Shown in pieces: positions 9,218-18,675 of a DNA stretch of 64,000 nucleotides. The stretch comes from Aldehydirespirator sp965116865 (GTDB lineage Bacteria; Actinomycetota; Acidimicrobiia; Acidimicrobiales; Aldehydirespiratoraceae). Position numbers and translations under genes: made by a program. The stretch lies in NCBI GenBank assembly GCA_965116865.1, contig OZ220727.1, positions 1,116,001-1,180,000 on the forward strand, in the 5' to 3' direction. The notes under the pieces are model-generated. The model made no database searches. It was not told the origin of the DNA and saw nothing but the letters and a program-made list of their open reading frames with translations. Position 1 is the first letter of the stretch. Each line of letters begins with the position of its first letter.

Positions 9218-10386
9218 TGCTTCGCGAATCAGCGCCTCCCGAGAGGCGAGCGGCTCTCGTGCCCGACGGCGTCGCGACGCTGACCGAGCACGGATGCGAC
9301 GTCGTGGTCCAGCAGTGCGCCGGATCGGCCGCAGGGATCGACGACGACGCCTACCGCCAAGCCGGCGCCTCGGTGGTCGACTCCGACGAGGTCCGCTCGG
9401 CTGACGTGGTGGTGTCGGTGCGCGACCTCCCGCCGGGCCTGCCGGACGCCGGACCTGCCGGCGAGGCCGTCTTCGTCGGCATGTTCGACCCGCTGTGGGC
9501 GCCGCAGAGGGCGCAGCGCCACGCCGCCGATGGAACCTGCGCATTCTCCCTGGACCTCGTTCCCCGCATCACCCGTGCCCAGACCATGGACGTGCTGTCG
9601 TCGATGGGCACGATCGCCGGCTACGAGGCGGCGCTGCTCGCAGCGAGCCGGCTGCCCCAGATGTTCCCGCTGATGATGACCGCCGCCGGGACGCTGGCCC
9701 CGGCGCGGGTGCTGGTCCTGGGTGCGGGGGTGGCCGGCCTCCAGACCATCGCCACCTCCCGGCGCCTGGGCGCGGTGGTCGAAGGGTACGACGTCCGGCC
9801 GGCCGCTCTCGAGCAGATCCGCTCGATGGGCGCACGGGCGGTCGAGCTGGACCTGACCGAAGCCGGCGCCGACGCGGCCGGCGCCGAGGACGCCGGCGGA
9901 TACGCACGAGCGCAGAGCGACGACGTGGCCGACCGCCAGCAGGAGCTGCTGGCCCCCCATGTGGCAGCCGCCGACGTGGTCGTCACCACCGCGGCCATCC
10001 CCGGGCGGGCGTCGCCGCTGCTGCTCACCGCCGGGATGGTCGACGCCATGGCCCCGGGATCGATCGTCGTCGATCTGGCCGCCGAGCGGGGCGGCAACTG
10101 CGAGGTCTCCCAGGCCGATGTGGAGGTCGAGCGCAACGGGGTGACCGTCCTGGCGCCCACCGACCTGGTGTCGCGGTGCGCCCGCCACGCCAGCCAGATG
10201 TTCTCCCGCAACCTGGTCGCATTCCTGCGCCATCTCGCCCCCGACGGCGAGATCGATCTCCGCGACGACGAGATCCTTTCGGCCATGCTGGTGTCACGCG
10301 GCGGTGCAGTGGCGCATCCGGGCGTGGCCGGCGCCCTCGACGGGCACGCGGGTCCGCCCGAGTCAACCGAGCGTTCGAGCGGATAG
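9205..10386 (+). CDS. pntAA: Proton-translocating NAD(P) transhydrogenase, NAD-binding alpha-1 subunit
   Basis: The first residues MRLGLLRESAPPERRAALVP match PntA/alanine dehydrogenase N-domains. A nucleotide-binding loop VLVLGAGVAGLQTIATSRR follows, and DVVVTTAAIPGR is typical of domain I. 393 aa with no membrane segments, so this is the soluble NAD(H) subunit of a three-polypeptide enzyme, with pntAB and pntB downstream. The GTG start at 9205 lies inside a duplicated sequence. The stop is in a GAGCGGATAGGGAGCGG stretch resembling the terminal repeat of the element family described below. Confidence 0.92.
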   Translation: MRLGLLRESAPPERRAALVPDGVATLTEHGCDVVVQQCAGSAAGIDDDAYRQAGASVVDSDEVRSADVVVSVRDLPPGLPDAGPAGEAVFVGMFDPLWAPQRAQRHAADGTCAFSLDLVPRITRAQTMDVLSSMGTIAGYEAALLAASRLPQMFPLMMTAAGTLAPARVLVLGAGVAGLQTIATSRRLGAVVEGYDVRPAALEQIRSMGARAVELDLTEAGADAAGAEDAGGYARAQSDDVADRQQELLAPHVAAADVVVTTAAIPGRASPLLLTAGMVDAMAPGSIVVDLAAERGGNCEVSQADVEVERNGVTVLAPTDLVSRCARHASQMFSRNLVAFLRHLAPDGEIDLRDDEILSAMLVSRGGAVAHPGVAGALDGHAGPPESTERSSG

Positions 10387-10531
10387 GGAGCGGCTGATGA
10401 GGAGATCGGCGTGGCGTCGAGCCCGAGGGCGACACGATCGGTCGGCGGGCTCCGCCGGCGGGAGCGGGAGCGACATCTCTGATGCACGGCGGGCGCCCGA
10501 GCGCTCGGACTTCAGCGGGGAGGGTTAGGCA

Positions 10532-10900
10532 ATGGATCTGCTGGTGGCGGTCACGCTCTTCGTGCTGGCCGTGTTCCTCGGCGTGGAGCTGATCACGAAG
10601 GTTCCGCCCACTCTCCACACCCCGCTGATGTCGGGCTCCAACGCCGTCTCGGGCATCACGGTCGTCGGCGCACTTGTGGCAGCCGGCGCCGACCACCGCG
10701 TCTTCACCACCGTTCTGGGGTTCGCCGCGGTGACGCTGGCGATGATCAACGTGGTGGGCGGCTTCCTGGTGACCCACCGGATGCTCAACATGTTCGGCCC
10801 CAGGCGCGGCTCGCCGCGGCGGCCCGGCGACGGCGCCGGTCCTGCGTCGGGCCGACCGTCGGGCGCCGGGGGCTCGGCGAGCGGCGACGGCGGCTCGTGA
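10532..10900 (+). CDS. pntAB: Transhydrogenase alpha-2 membrane subunit
   Basis: 122 aa with about three hydrophobic helices in the first 85 residues, including GITVVGALVAAG, typical of PntAB. The C-terminal 30 residues are a Gly/Ser/Pro-rich tail beyond the usual family length. The ribosome site GGGAGG precedes ATG 10532. Its TGA overlaps the start of pntB (GTGATGA), implying coupled translation. It forms part of the proton channel. Confidence 0.88.
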   Translation: MDLLVAVTLFVLAVFLGVELITKVPPTLHTPLMSGSNAVSGITVVGALVAAGADHRVFTTVLGFAAVTLAMINVVGGFLVTHRMLNMFGPRRGSPRRPGDGAGPASGRPSGAGGSASGDGGS

Positions 10901-12276
10901 TGAACGATTGGACAACCCTCGGCTATCTGGCGGCCGCGGTCCTGTTCATCCTGGGACTGAAGCGTCTCAGCCGGCCCCGGACAGCTATGCGAGGCAACCA
11001 GCTCGGCGCGACCGGGATGCTCGTCGCGGTCGTCGTCACCCTCACCGACAACGCCATCGTGAGCTTCGAGTGGATCGTCGCCGGCTTGGCTCTGGGGGCG
11101 CTGGTGGGGGCACTGCTGGCCGTGCGAGTGCAGATGACGGCGATGCCCGAACTTGTGGCGCTTTTCAACGGCTTCGGCGGCGGTGCCTCGGTGCTGGTCG
11201 CGACGGCGTCGTACATCGAGGCAAGCGATGTGGCTGCCGACTCCCCCCGGCTGTCGGCCGCGGCCGCGCTGGCTGCGCTGATCGGCGCGGTCACGTTCAC
11301 AGGCAGCCTCATAGCCTTCGGGAAGCTGCGGGAGGCGCTGAAGTGGTCCGGCTTCAAGGGGATGCGGGTCGTGAGCGTGGCGAGTGTCGGCGCGTGCGCC
11401 GTCTTCGGGGTGCTGATGACGGCCGATGCCGGCAATCCGCTGTGGATGTGGCTGCTGGTGGCGGTCGGGGCCGTGCTCGGCGTGCTGGTGGTGTCGCCCA
11501 TCGGCGGCGCCGACATGCCGGTGGTGATCGCGCTGCTGAACTCGCTGTCGGGGATGGCCGCGGTGGCCGCCGGGTTCGTCCTCGACAATTCGCTGCTGAT
11601 CATCGCGGGCTCGCTGGTCGGGGCGAGCGGCCTGATCCTGACCCAGATCATGTGCGTCGCCATGAACCGGTCGCTGCCGGCGGTGATGTTCAGCCCAGCG
11701 CCGTCGGGCGCCGGAGGCCCCAGCGCCGACGACGTGTACGCCGGCAAGGTCCGCTCGACGTCGCCCGACGACGTGGCCATGCTGCTGGAGGCGGCCGAGC
11801 GGGTGGCCATCGTGCCCGGCTACGGGCTGGCCGTGGCCCAGGCCCAGCACGCGGTGCGCGACCTGGCCCGGCGCCTGGAGGAGCGAGGAACGCGGGTGGT
11901 GTTCGGCATCCATCCGGTGGCGGGCCGGATGCCCGGCCACATGAACGTGCTGCTGGCCGAGGCCGAGATCGGCTACGAGCAGCTGGTGGAGATGGACGAC
12001 ATCAACCCCACCTTCGAACAGACCGACGTGACCATCGTGCTCGGCGCCAACGACGTGGTGAACCCGGTCGCCCGCACCGACCCGTCGAGCCCCATCGCGG
12101 GGATGCCGATCCTCGACGTCGACAAGAGCGCCGTGGTGGTGGTCATCAAGCGCAGCCTGAGTCCCGGCTTCGCGGGGATCCCCAACCCGCTGTTCGCGGC
12201 AGACAACTCGATGATGCTCTTCGGCGACGGCCGCGAGGCCGTGGTCGACGTCACCAAGGCCCTGCAGCAGATCTGA
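10897..12276 (+). CDS. pntB: Transhydrogenase beta subunit
   Basis: 459 aa. The N-terminal half is hydrophobic with many helices (GNQLGATGMLVAVVVTL, FNGFGGGASVLVATA). The C-terminal NADP domain contains VAIVPGYGLAVAQAQH, GIHPVAGRMPGHMNVLL and VLGANDVVNPVA, all PntB signatures. Start is GTG 10897 or ATG 10900; both overlap the pntAB stop. The complex couples proton import to NADPH production. A MITE-like element begins 16 bp after the stop. Confidence 0.95.
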   Translation: MMNDWTTLGYLAAAVLFILGLKRLSRPRTAMRGNQLGATGMLVAVVVTLTDNAIVSFEWIVAGLALGALVGALLAVRVQMTAMPELVALFNGFGGGASVLVATASYIEASDVAADSPRLSAAAALAALIGAVTFTGSLIAFGKLREALKWSGFKGMRVVSVASVGACAVFGVLMTADAGNPLWMWLLVAVGAVLGVLVVSPIGGADMPVVIALLNSLSGMAAVAAGFVLDNSLLIIAGSLVGASGLILTQIMCVAMNRSLPAVMFSPAPSGAGGPSADDVYAGKVRSTSPDDVAMLLEAAERVAIVPGYGLAVAQAQHAVRDLARRLEERGTRVVFGIHPVAGRMPGHMNVLLAEAEIGYEQLVEMDDINPTFEQTDVTIVLGANDVVNPVARTDPSSPIAGMPILDVDKSAVVVVIKRSLSPGFAGIPNPLFAADNSMMLFGDGREAVVDVTKALQQI

Positions 12277-12292
12277 TACCGCCGTTCCGTCG

Positions 12293-12428
12293 GAGCGAGC
12301 GCAAACAGGTGAGAGTCCGTGGTGTCGCAGCGGTGTCATTACCGCTGTTGCTCACTGCGGCCTGAGGACCGCTCGGGCCACGGCCCCGCCCGTTGGAGGC
12401 GGATTCGCTCGCCTGTTTGCTCGGCCTC
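12293..12428. mobile_element. MITE-like element, copy A
   Basis: 136 bp. The left end is GAGCGAGCGCAAACAGGTGA; the reverse complement of the right end begins GAGGCCGAGCAAACAGGCGA, so the ends are inverted repeats sharing CAAACAGG. The core carries the family signature CGCTCGGGCCACGGCC. It lies just downstream of pntB and has no ORF of its own. Confidence 0.8.
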
Positions 12429-12598
12429 TTGGCAGAATTGCCGGTTGGGGCGGCTTCGCCGGTCAGAGAACGCGGGTGCCGGACAACGCGGGCGATGGAC
12501 GCGCCGGAGGCGGCCGCCATCTCCTTGATGTCGAGGCCGGCACAGAACCCGTTGATGGAATATGATCTGGTGATGGCTCTCCACGGGTTCGTGCGCCA

Positions 12599-13477
12599 GT
12601 GACGACGGGCCCGACCCACGCCGCGGCAGCAGTCTTTCTCGCGTCTCTGGTCCTAGCCGTCGGAGCAGCGTGCGGCAGCGACGGCGGATCAGTCATAGAG
12701 ACGACCGGCGCCGTCGGCGAGACGGGCGATCCTCCGGGGACCCCCGCTGCGGACGCGGCCCCCGAGCCGGCACCGACAACCAGCCAACCCGCACAAGCGC
12801 CCGCACCGACAACCAGCCAACCCACACAAGCACCCACACCAACAACAAGCCAACCCACACAAGCACCCACACCAACAACAAGCCAACCCACACAAGCACC
12901 CACACCAACAACAAGCCAACCCACACAAGCACCCACACCAACAACCAGCCAACCCACACAAGCACCCACACCAACAACAAGCCAACCCACACAAGCACCC
13001 ACACCAACAACAAGCCAACCCACACAAGCACCCACACCAACAACCAGCCAACCCGCACAAGCACCCGCACCGACCCCGGTCACCAGCCAGCCAGATCCGG
13101 GCGGGTCTGACGCCCCGACTTCCGGGATCGACGCCTTGGTCCCCTCTCCCGCACCGCTCGCCGCGAGGCCGTCGGCCATCACAGCCGTCCATCTGCGGGA
13201 ACCGCGCGCCGGATCGGACACCTATTGGCTGCTTGTGGTCTCAGGACGCTCCAGCAGCAGCTGCTCCCGCTACGGCGGCTACGAAGTTCAACGAACCGGG
13301 CCGTACGCGATCGCGGTGGAGATCTTCCACTACGTCTACCCCGGCCCGGGCGCCATATGCACCATGGACTGGATCACCGACGAGACCCTGGTGCCGCTCG
13401 GTTCCGACTTCGAGGCCGGACGCGAGCACGTCGTCACTGTCAACGGCGATACTGCCGTCTCCTTCGTGGCGCCCTGA
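12599..13477 (+). CDS. Putative secreted lipoprotein with Thr/Pro/Gln repeat stalk
   Basis: 292 aa. The N-terminus is hydrophobic (FLASLVLAVGAACGSDGG) with a lipobox-like Cys near residue 25, so it is probably exported and anchored. Residues ~58-160 are nine copies of the 11-mer TTSQPTQAPTP. The C-terminal ~120 residues form a small globular domain with two Cys and no recognised family. The repeats likely act as a wall-spanning spacer. The GTG start at 12599 is inferred, since nothing better lies upstream. Confidence 0.65.
   Translation: MTTGPTHAAAAVFLASLVLAVGAACGSDGGSVIETTGAVGETGDPPGTPAADAAPEPAPTTSQPAQAPAPTTSQPTQAPTPTTSQPTQAPTPTTSQPTQAPTPTTSQPTQAPTPTTSQPTQAPTPTTSQPTQAPTPTTSQPTQAPTPTTSQPAQAPAPTPVTSQPDPGGSDAPTSGIDALVPSPAPLAARPSAITAVHLREPRAGSDTYWLLVVSGRSSSSCSRYGGYEVQRTGPYAIAVEIFHYVYPGPGAICTMDWITDETLVPLGSDFEAGREHVVTVNGDTAVSFVAP
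12776..13072. repeat. 33-bp in-frame repeat, nine copies
   Basis: The unit starts ACAACCAGCCAACCCACACA and encodes TTSQPTQAPTP. First and last copies have Ala variants (PAQAPAP); the middle seven are alike. 33 bp keeps the reading frame, so copy number can change without breaking the lipoprotein. Confidence 0.95.
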
Positions 13478-13675
13478 ACGTCTTTGTGCCGTCGCGGCTC
13501 CGGACCGGGCTGCGAGCCTGCCGTGCTCTGACGTCGATGATTCGGGCGCGTGGTTGCCGATCTTGACGGTCGATGCAGCACTCGACGCTGTGGCTTCCAC
13601 CCTGGCCGTCGAAGCGTCCACGGTCACCGCCGCTCTCGCCCGCCCCCACAGGAACGACATGTCCTCCTTGTACGC

Positions 13676-13960
13676 GAGGGGTCGAAGCGTCCACGGTCAC
13701 CGCCGCTCTCGCCCGCCAGCCGGCGCACTTGGTCAAGACCCTGACCTGGGACCAAGGCCGAGAGACGGCCCGCTGGGCCGACATCGAGCAAGCGCTCGGA
13801 GTCGAGGTCTAATTCTGTGACCCGCGCTCGCCGTGGCAGCGCGGAACCAACGAGCACACCAACGGCCTGCTGCGACGCCGGCTGTCCAAGAGCACCGACC
13901 TCAACGTCGCAGCGGCACGCCTCGCCGGGACACAAGTCGTTCAGCATGCCTGCGACCGAG
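13676..13960 (+). pseudogene. IS30-family transposase remnant
   Basis: Translation gives AHLVKTLTWDQGRE, then RWADIEQALGVEV, a TAA stop, and FCDPRSPWQRGTNEHTNGLL in the same frame. This is the catalytic C-terminal block of IS30 transposases, with the Tyr codon before FCDP mutated to TAA. The segment after SKSTDLN is degraded. A 37-bp stretch (GAAGCGTCCACGGTCACCGC) is duplicated at about 13611 and 13685. No intact copy is in the window. Confidence 0.8.
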
Positions 13961-14136
13961 TTGGGCCAGCGGTCCGCTAAATCCAAAGCTCGCAAAAGAT
14001 CCAAAGCTCGCAAAGGAGGTAGGCTGGCCACCCCGGCGAACAACGGTGACGGATACGGATGATGCTACGGCCAGCAACCCACTCGGGCCCCAAGTGCCGC
14101 TTCTTGGAGGCGGCCCGGCAGGAGTGGGCGTAGCGC

Positions 14137-15261
14137 ATGGCGAACGGCAACCCGTTCAGGCCGTCGTTCGGGGCCTCGCCACCCGTGCTGGCAGGGCGCA
14201 CGGGGGTCCTGGATGCGCTCGGGGAGGGCTTGGACAGCGGTACGGGCCACCCCGACTTCACTTCACTGCTCGTCGGGGTGCGCGGCGCGGGCAAGACGGC
14301 GACGCTCAACGCTGTACAGGAGTATGCGCGAGACCGCGGTTGGCTGGTGATCGCGGAGACCGCCCACGGGGATCTGTGCAACAGACTGGTCGCAGCGGTA
14401 TTGCAGCTGTCGGGTGGTGACCACGATCAGGGCGGGCGGCCGCGGCTGGCGGGGATCAGCGCACTCGGCGTGGGCGTCGAGTTCACCCGAGCCGGCCCGG
14501 TCGGCGCCGGGACGACCGAAGTCCGGCTGCGTTCCGTCCTGACGGACCTTGGCTCCCGCCTCACGTCCGAGCGTGGAGGGCTGCTCATCACGCTCGACGA
14601 ACTACAGGGCGGCGAACCGGCGGAGTTGCGCGAGTTTGCCACAACACTGCAGCACGTCACGCGGCGTGAGGCGCTGCCGATCGCGTTCGTGGGCGCGGGC
14701 CTTCCCAGCATCGACGACACCGTGCTCCAGGATTCGGCCATCACGTTCCTGCAGCGCTGCTCCCGCCATGAGATCGCCGAGTTGTCCGACGCAGCCACTG
14801 CGACGGCCTTCGCTGAGCCAGTAGCCGCGCACGGAGGACGCATCAGCGCCGACGCTCTGCGCCGCGCCGTCGAGGCCAGCAGTGGCTACCCCTTCATGGT
14901 GCAACTCATTGGCTTCCACTCCTGGCAGGCCGCATCCCCCGACCCGCCGCACCTGACGATCGCAGAGGTGTCGTCGGGCGTAGCCGAGGCCGAGCGCCGG
15001 CTCCCCCACCTCGTGCTGGCGCCCATGTGGCGGTCGATGTCGGGCGTCGACCGCCAGTTCGCCCTGGCCATGGCCCAGGACGACGCCGAGTCCTCAACCT
15101 CGGACATCTCAAGACGACTCGGTCGCAGTTCCAGCTACATAAGCACCTACCGGTCGCGGCTCATCCGAACCGGCTTCATCCGCAGCACCGGCCACGGCCG
15201 CGTCGACTTCGCCCATAAAGCCACCCGCGCCTGGCTGCGATCCCCCGACCGAACCCACTGA
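14137..15261 (+). CDS. AAA ATPase with C-terminal winged helix (Orc1/Cdc6-like fold)
   Basis: 374 aa. Walker A is GVRGAGKTATLNAV (about residues 47-60) and Walker B is LLITLDELQ (about 149-157). A sensor-like IAFVGAGLP follows. The C-terminus looks like a winged helix (SDISRRLGRSSSYISTYRSR). This matches stand-alone AAA_16/archaeal-type ATPases common in actinobacterial accessory DNA; a role in DNA binding or mobile-element control is possible but unproven. It is flanked by IS30 and IS630 remnants, suggesting acquisition. Confidence 0.7.
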   Translation: MANGNPFRPSFGASPPVLAGRTGVLDALGEGLDSGTGHPDFTSLLVGVRGAGKTATLNAVQEYARDRGWLVIAETAHGDLCNRLVAAVLQLSGGDHDQGGRPRLAGISALGVGVEFTRAGPVGAGTTEVRLRSVLTDLGSRLTSERGGLLITLDELQGGEPAELREFATTLQHVTRREALPIAFVGAGLPSIDDTVLQDSAITFLQRCSRHEIAELSDAATATAFAEPVAAHGGRISADALRRAVEASSGYPFMVQLIGFHSWQAASPDPPHLTIAEVSSGVAEAERRLPHLVLAPMWRSMSGVDRQFALAMAQDDAESSTSDISRRLGRSSSYISTYRSRLIRTGFIRSTGHGRVDFAHKATRAWLRSPDRTH

Positions 15262-15391
15262 CAGATCAGTCGCGGGCCAGCCCGAACTCCGGGACAGCCG
15301 ACGGTCGAGGTCTAGCGTCCCGCGTGGCCAGTTCCTCGCGTTTGTGTTGTGGCGGGGGTAATGTGGCTGTCGGCGACTACAGGAGGCGACG

Positions 15392-15850
15392 ATGGATGCA
15401 CGGCGTGGACGGCCGACGGTGCAGGTCGTGTTGAGTGGCGAGGAGCGCGAGACCCTGCAGCGGTGGGCGCAACGGCCGAAGTCGGCTCAGTCTTTGGCGT
15501 TGCGGTGCCGGATCGTGCTGGCCGCGGCCGAGGGCCGCCACAACAATGAGATCGCGGCGGCGCTGGGATGCCACGCGGCGACGGTGAGCAAGTGGCGCCG
15601 GCGCTTCGCGCAGCGCCGCCTCGACGGGCTGGCCGACGACCCGCGGCCGGGCCCGCCGCGCAAGATCACCGATGCGGTGGTCGCCGAGGTGCTGGAGCGC
15701 ACCCTGGAGAGCGCGCCTGCGGGCGCGACGCGCTGGTCGACGCGGTCGATGGCCGCTGCGACGGGCGTGTCGCAGACGGCGGTGTCGCAGATCTGGCGGG
15801 CGTTCGGGCTCAAGCCGCACCTGGTGCAGGAGTCCGAGACGTCGCTTTGA
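15392..15850 (+). pseudogene. IS630-family transposase, N-terminal fragment
   Basis: 152 residues with the IS630/Tc1-type helix-turn-helix region: ALRCRIVLAAAEGRHNNEIAAAL is the first helix-turn-helix, then SQTAVSQIWRAFGLKPHLVQ. Intact relatives continue into a DDE domain after this point; here the frame ends at SETSL and no DDE residues follow. It is a truncated transposase, not a functional gene. Confidence 0.8.
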
Positions 15851-15960
15851 CCCGCAGCACGACCTCCAGCGTCCGACCCGGCCGCCCCCAGCGCCTCACA
15901 GCAGGGACAACGTCTGTGGTTGTCACAGCAGAGCGCAGATCCGGCCGACCGCGAAGCCGG

Positions 15961-16070
15961 CGAACCCGATCGCGGCGCGTTCGACTATGGAGGAGGCCCA
16001 CACCCGATGTCTTCAGCCGGACGGTCGGCAAGGCGAACCCGATCGCGGCGCGTTCGACTATGGAGGAGAG
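15961..16070. repeat. Direct repeat of about 37 bp, 73-bp spacing
   Basis: CGAACCCGATCGCGGCGCGT...ATGGAGGAG occurs at 15961 and 16034, upstream of tRNA-Val. It encodes nothing recognisable. Confidence 0.85.
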
Positions 16071-16098
16071 CTCTGCCGACCGTGGATCAGCTGGCCGG

Positions 16099-16173
16099 TG
16101 GGCGCGGAGGGACTCGAACCCCCGGCCTCTTCCTTGTAAGGGAAGCGCTCTGCACCGCCTGAGCTACGCGCCC
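16099..16173 (-). tRNA. tRNA-Val (TAC)
   Basis: The reverse strand folds as a cloverleaf: acceptor GGGCGCG/CGCGCCC, anticodon stem CTTCC/GGAAG around loop CTTACAA (anticodon TAC), and T arm with GGTTCGAGTC. CCA is not encoded. Confidence 0.95.
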
Positions 16174-16262
16174 GTGTCCTACAAGCCTAGCTTCGACTCC
16201 TTTTTCCGCGAACGGACGCAGGCTTCTGACACGCCCTCGCCGCTGGTGTAAGATGAGCGGCC

Positions 16263-16946
16263 ATGAACTATCCAGTAACCGTCACCATCGACCGACCCGA
16301 GCGGATGGCCAACTGGCGTCCCATCGGACAGATGATCCTCGTGATGCCCCACTACGTCGTTCTGCACACCGTGATGAACGTCGCGGCGAGCATCACGGCC
16401 GTCGTCGCATGGTTCACCGTCCTGTTCACCGGCAAGCTGCCGCCGGGCATCGCCGCGTTCCACGCGACCTACGTGCGCTACCGGGCCCGCACGTTCTCCT
16501 ACATGCAGTTCCTCACCGACAAGTACCCTCCGTTCGATTTCGCGCCCTCGACGGACGATCCGGGCGGGTCGGGCATCTCGGTCGACGTCTCCCCCCAGCT
16601 GGAGGGCAAGAACCGGCTGAACACGCTGTTCCGGTTCATCGTGCCCTTCGCTTGGCTTACTCTCATCGGCATGATCGGCCTCCTGTCCGGGTTCGATCTC
16701 CCCGCGTGGGTGTGGATCGTGGAACTCGTGCTGGGAGCAGTTCTGATCCCCGGCGCCCTCTTCTCCATGGTGGCCTGGGTGGTCAGCTCGATCGCCTCGA
16801 TCGTCGGCCTCGTAGTGGTGACCCTCACGGGCCGCTGGCCGGAGGTGCTGTTTCGGCTGTCGGCGGGCTGGGTGCGCGTCGATGCCCGGTTGTGGGCCTA
16901 CTCGATGCTGCTCACCGACGAGTACCCGCCGTTCTCGATCGACTGA
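16263..16946 (+). CDS. DUF4389 membrane protein
   Basis: 227 aa made of two similar halves, each with a hydrophobic helix pair followed by a conserved soluble motif: FSYMQFLTDKYPPFDF in the first half and AYSMLLTDEYPPFSID at the C-terminus. This duplicated 'LTD-YPPF' pattern marks DUF4389 proteins of actinobacteria. About four membrane segments; function unknown. The gene stands alone downstream of tRNA-Val. Confidence 0.75.
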   Translation: MNYPVTVTIDRPERMANWRPIGQMILVMPHYVVLHTVMNVAASITAVVAWFTVLFTGKLPPGIAAFHATYVRYRARTFSYMQFLTDKYPPFDFAPSTDDPGGSGISVDVSPQLEGKNRLNTLFRFIVPFAWLTLIGMIGLLSGFDLPAWVWIVELVLGAVLIPGALFSMVAWVVSSIASIVGLVVVTLTGRWPEVLFRLSAGWVRVDARLWAYSMLLTDEYPPFSID

Positions 16947-16960
16947 GCCAACCGGTCGGG

Positions 16961-17096
16961 CTGTCCGGCGACGGCACGTCCCGAGCCTGACCGGCCCGAA
17001 AACCCTACGCCTCAGAGCTGTCCGGCGACGGCACATCCCGAGCCTGACCGGCCCGAAAACCCTGCGCCTCAGAGCTGTCCGGCGACGGCGCGTCGG
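16961..17096. repeat. 57-bp tandem repeat at the 3' end of the IMPase gene
   Basis: The unit CTGTCCGGCGACGGCAC... starts at 16961, 17018 and 17075. 57 bp is 19 codons, and the repeat is read in frame as the C-terminal tail of the minus-strand phosphatase, ending twice in PSPDSSEA. Confidence 0.95.
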
Positions 17097-17847
17097 TCGC
17101 CGAGCCCGCACGGGTCAGCCGGCGGCAAGAATCGAGCACATCTGCCAGCAGCTGCGGCGTGGCGGCCAGTGGTGCCCTGCGAGCCGAATGGTCGGTCACG
17201 ACCAGGTCGCGCCCCATGCCGTCCACCATGTCGACACCGGCCTCCCGGCAAACCAGCAGACCGCCCAGATAGTCCCAAGGGCCCAAGCCGGACAACGAGA
17301 AGTCGATGTAGGCGTCGAAGCGACCGTCGGCCACTCCGCACAACTCCAGCGAGGCCGCGCCCATCGTCCGTACCTGCGCCCAGCCGCCCCGCCCGGGCGC
17401 ATGCCCGTTGACTGCGACCACCGCGGAGCGCAGCGGCCGCTCCTTTCTGAGGGCCAGCCGAGTCCCGTCGCGACGGGCGCCGCCTCCGTGCGCCGCGTCG
17501 AAACGCTCGCCGTTGCCGTGGTCGTGCACGACGGCAGCCAGTGGGACGCCCCCGTCGACAGCGCAGACGCTCGTAGCGAAATAGCGAATCCCCCGCGACG
17601 CGTTCGTGGAGCCGTCCACCGGATCGAGGACGGCCACGGGACCTTCGCCGGCTTCGAGGCCGCTCTCCTCGCTGAGCACCCGCAAGCCGCCGTCCCGCAG
17701 CACCGCGGCAGCGGCCTCGTCGGCAGCCAGATCGAAGCCGAACTGGCCCGGCTTGAGCCCTGTGGGCCCCCAGTCGGTACATCCGGCCAAAGCCTCCACC
17801 GCGGCGTCGGCGGCGGCGTGGCACACATCGAGAAAGTCGCTAAACAT
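17005..17847 (-). CDS. Inositol monophosphatase-family phosphatase
   Basis: The family metal-site motifs are present in order: EESG (EE motif), VLDPVDGSTN (DPxDGTxN-like) and GLGPWDYLGG (GPWDxxG). Such enzymes hydrolyse inositol phosphate, 3'-phosphoadenosine phosphate, fructose-1,6-bisphosphate or histidinol phosphate; the substrate cannot be picked here. ATG 17847 (MFSDFLDVCHAA) is used; an upstream GTG would add about 20 residues. The C-terminal ~30 residues are encoded by the 57-bp repeat and are probably dispensable. Confidence 0.82.
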   Translation of the reverse strand: MFSDFLDVCHAAADAAVEALAGCTDWGPTGLKPGQFGFDLAADEAAAAVLRDGGLRVLSEESGLEAGEGPVAVLDPVDGSTNASRGIRYFATSVCAVDGGVPLAAVVHDHGNGERFDAAHGGGARRDGTRLALRKERPLRSAVVAVNGHAPGRGGWAQVRTMGAASLELCGVADGRFDAYIDFSLSGLGPWDYLGGLLVCREAGVDMVDGMGRDLVVTDHSARRAPLAATPQLLADVLDSCRRLTRAGSATDAPSPDSSEAQGFRAGQARDVPSPDSSEA

Positions 17848-18014
17848 TCTCGCCAGTGAACCATGGCGGCACCCCCCTGCGAACAACGGCCGCACAACGC
17901 GCCGCACTTTCGTGCTGACCGTGTATATACGACCGGAACGGAGCAGCTAATGTCATGTGCCATGGCCGTGTCACGCTGCAGCCGGAGCCAAAGTCCGCTA
18001 CAAGGGGGATCCGC

Positions 18015-18584
18015 GTGTCGCTGATCGATCTGCACGGGTTCGTCGCCAATCTCAAGGACCATGTGTCGGAGCACGGCTTCCATGTCCACGGCGACCGCCA
18101 TTTCGTGGAGACCTACTCCAACCGCCAGACGTGGGAGGTCGACCTCCATCCCGACGACGCCTGCGGCGGTCCGCTGGACATGGTCCTATGCGTCGAGGCC
18201 GAGTCGCGCACCCTGTTGACGTTCGAGGACGACGTGAACAGCCGTCCGGACGACGAGGACCCCGACGACGCCATCACCGTGCCGATGACGCTCAGCTTCG
18301 TGCTGCCGCCGCTGGATCTGGGCCCCGACCTGCTGGTCCTCGCCACCGACCTCGCCGCGGTCGGCAGCACCGATCTGCCTCTGCAGGTCTCGTCGGTCGA
18401 CCGGGTGGCAGCGGTGACCGACGCCGCAGAACGGACGGTGAACATCGAAGGCCGCATCGAGTTGGCCCTCAGCCGGATCTATCTGGGACAGGATCTCGAG
18501 GTGCTGTGCCAGATGCTCGACCGGGCCCGCAGCGTCTGCGAGTTCCTGCTCGACCGGGCGCCGGCCTGGCTCTCCGATCTCTAG
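18015..18584 (+). CDS. Conserved hypothetical acidic cytoplasmic protein
   Basis: 189 aa from GTG 18015, which follows a purine-rich AAGGGGGAT. No signal peptide or membrane helix. The N-terminal half has several His/Asp/Glu clusters (GFHVHGDRHFVETYS, EVDLHPDDACGG); the C-terminal half is helical, with paired Cys (VLCQMLDRARSVCEFLLDRA). I do not recognise a family. It lies convergent to the peroxiredoxin gene. Confidence 0.6.
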   Translation: MSLIDLHGFVANLKDHVSEHGFHVHGDRHFVETYSNRQTWEVDLHPDDACGGPLDMVLCVEAESRTLLTFEDDVNSRPDDEDPDDAITVPMTLSFVLPPLDLGPDLLVLATDLAAVGSTDLPLQVSSVDRVAAVTDAAERTVNIEGRIELALSRIYLGQDLEVLCQMLDRARSVCEFLLDRAPAWLSDL

Positions 18585-18675
18585 CCGCCCCGCGGGACGG
18601 TCCGAGGCCCGCTGTCAGCGGCCGACCGTCTTGCGGGACGTCCCCTTCGGACGTCGTCGAGTCCGTCGCCCGCAG

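Noticed and set aside
10525..12339. 604-codon minus-strand frame opposite pntB
   Set aside because: His/Arg/Gly-rich shadow of a real membrane-protein gene, typical of high-GC antisense frames.
13676..13960. TAA in the IS30 remnant as a recoded codon
   Set aside because: Other parts of the transposase are missing or degraded, so the stop is simple decay, unlike the peroxiredoxin UGA.
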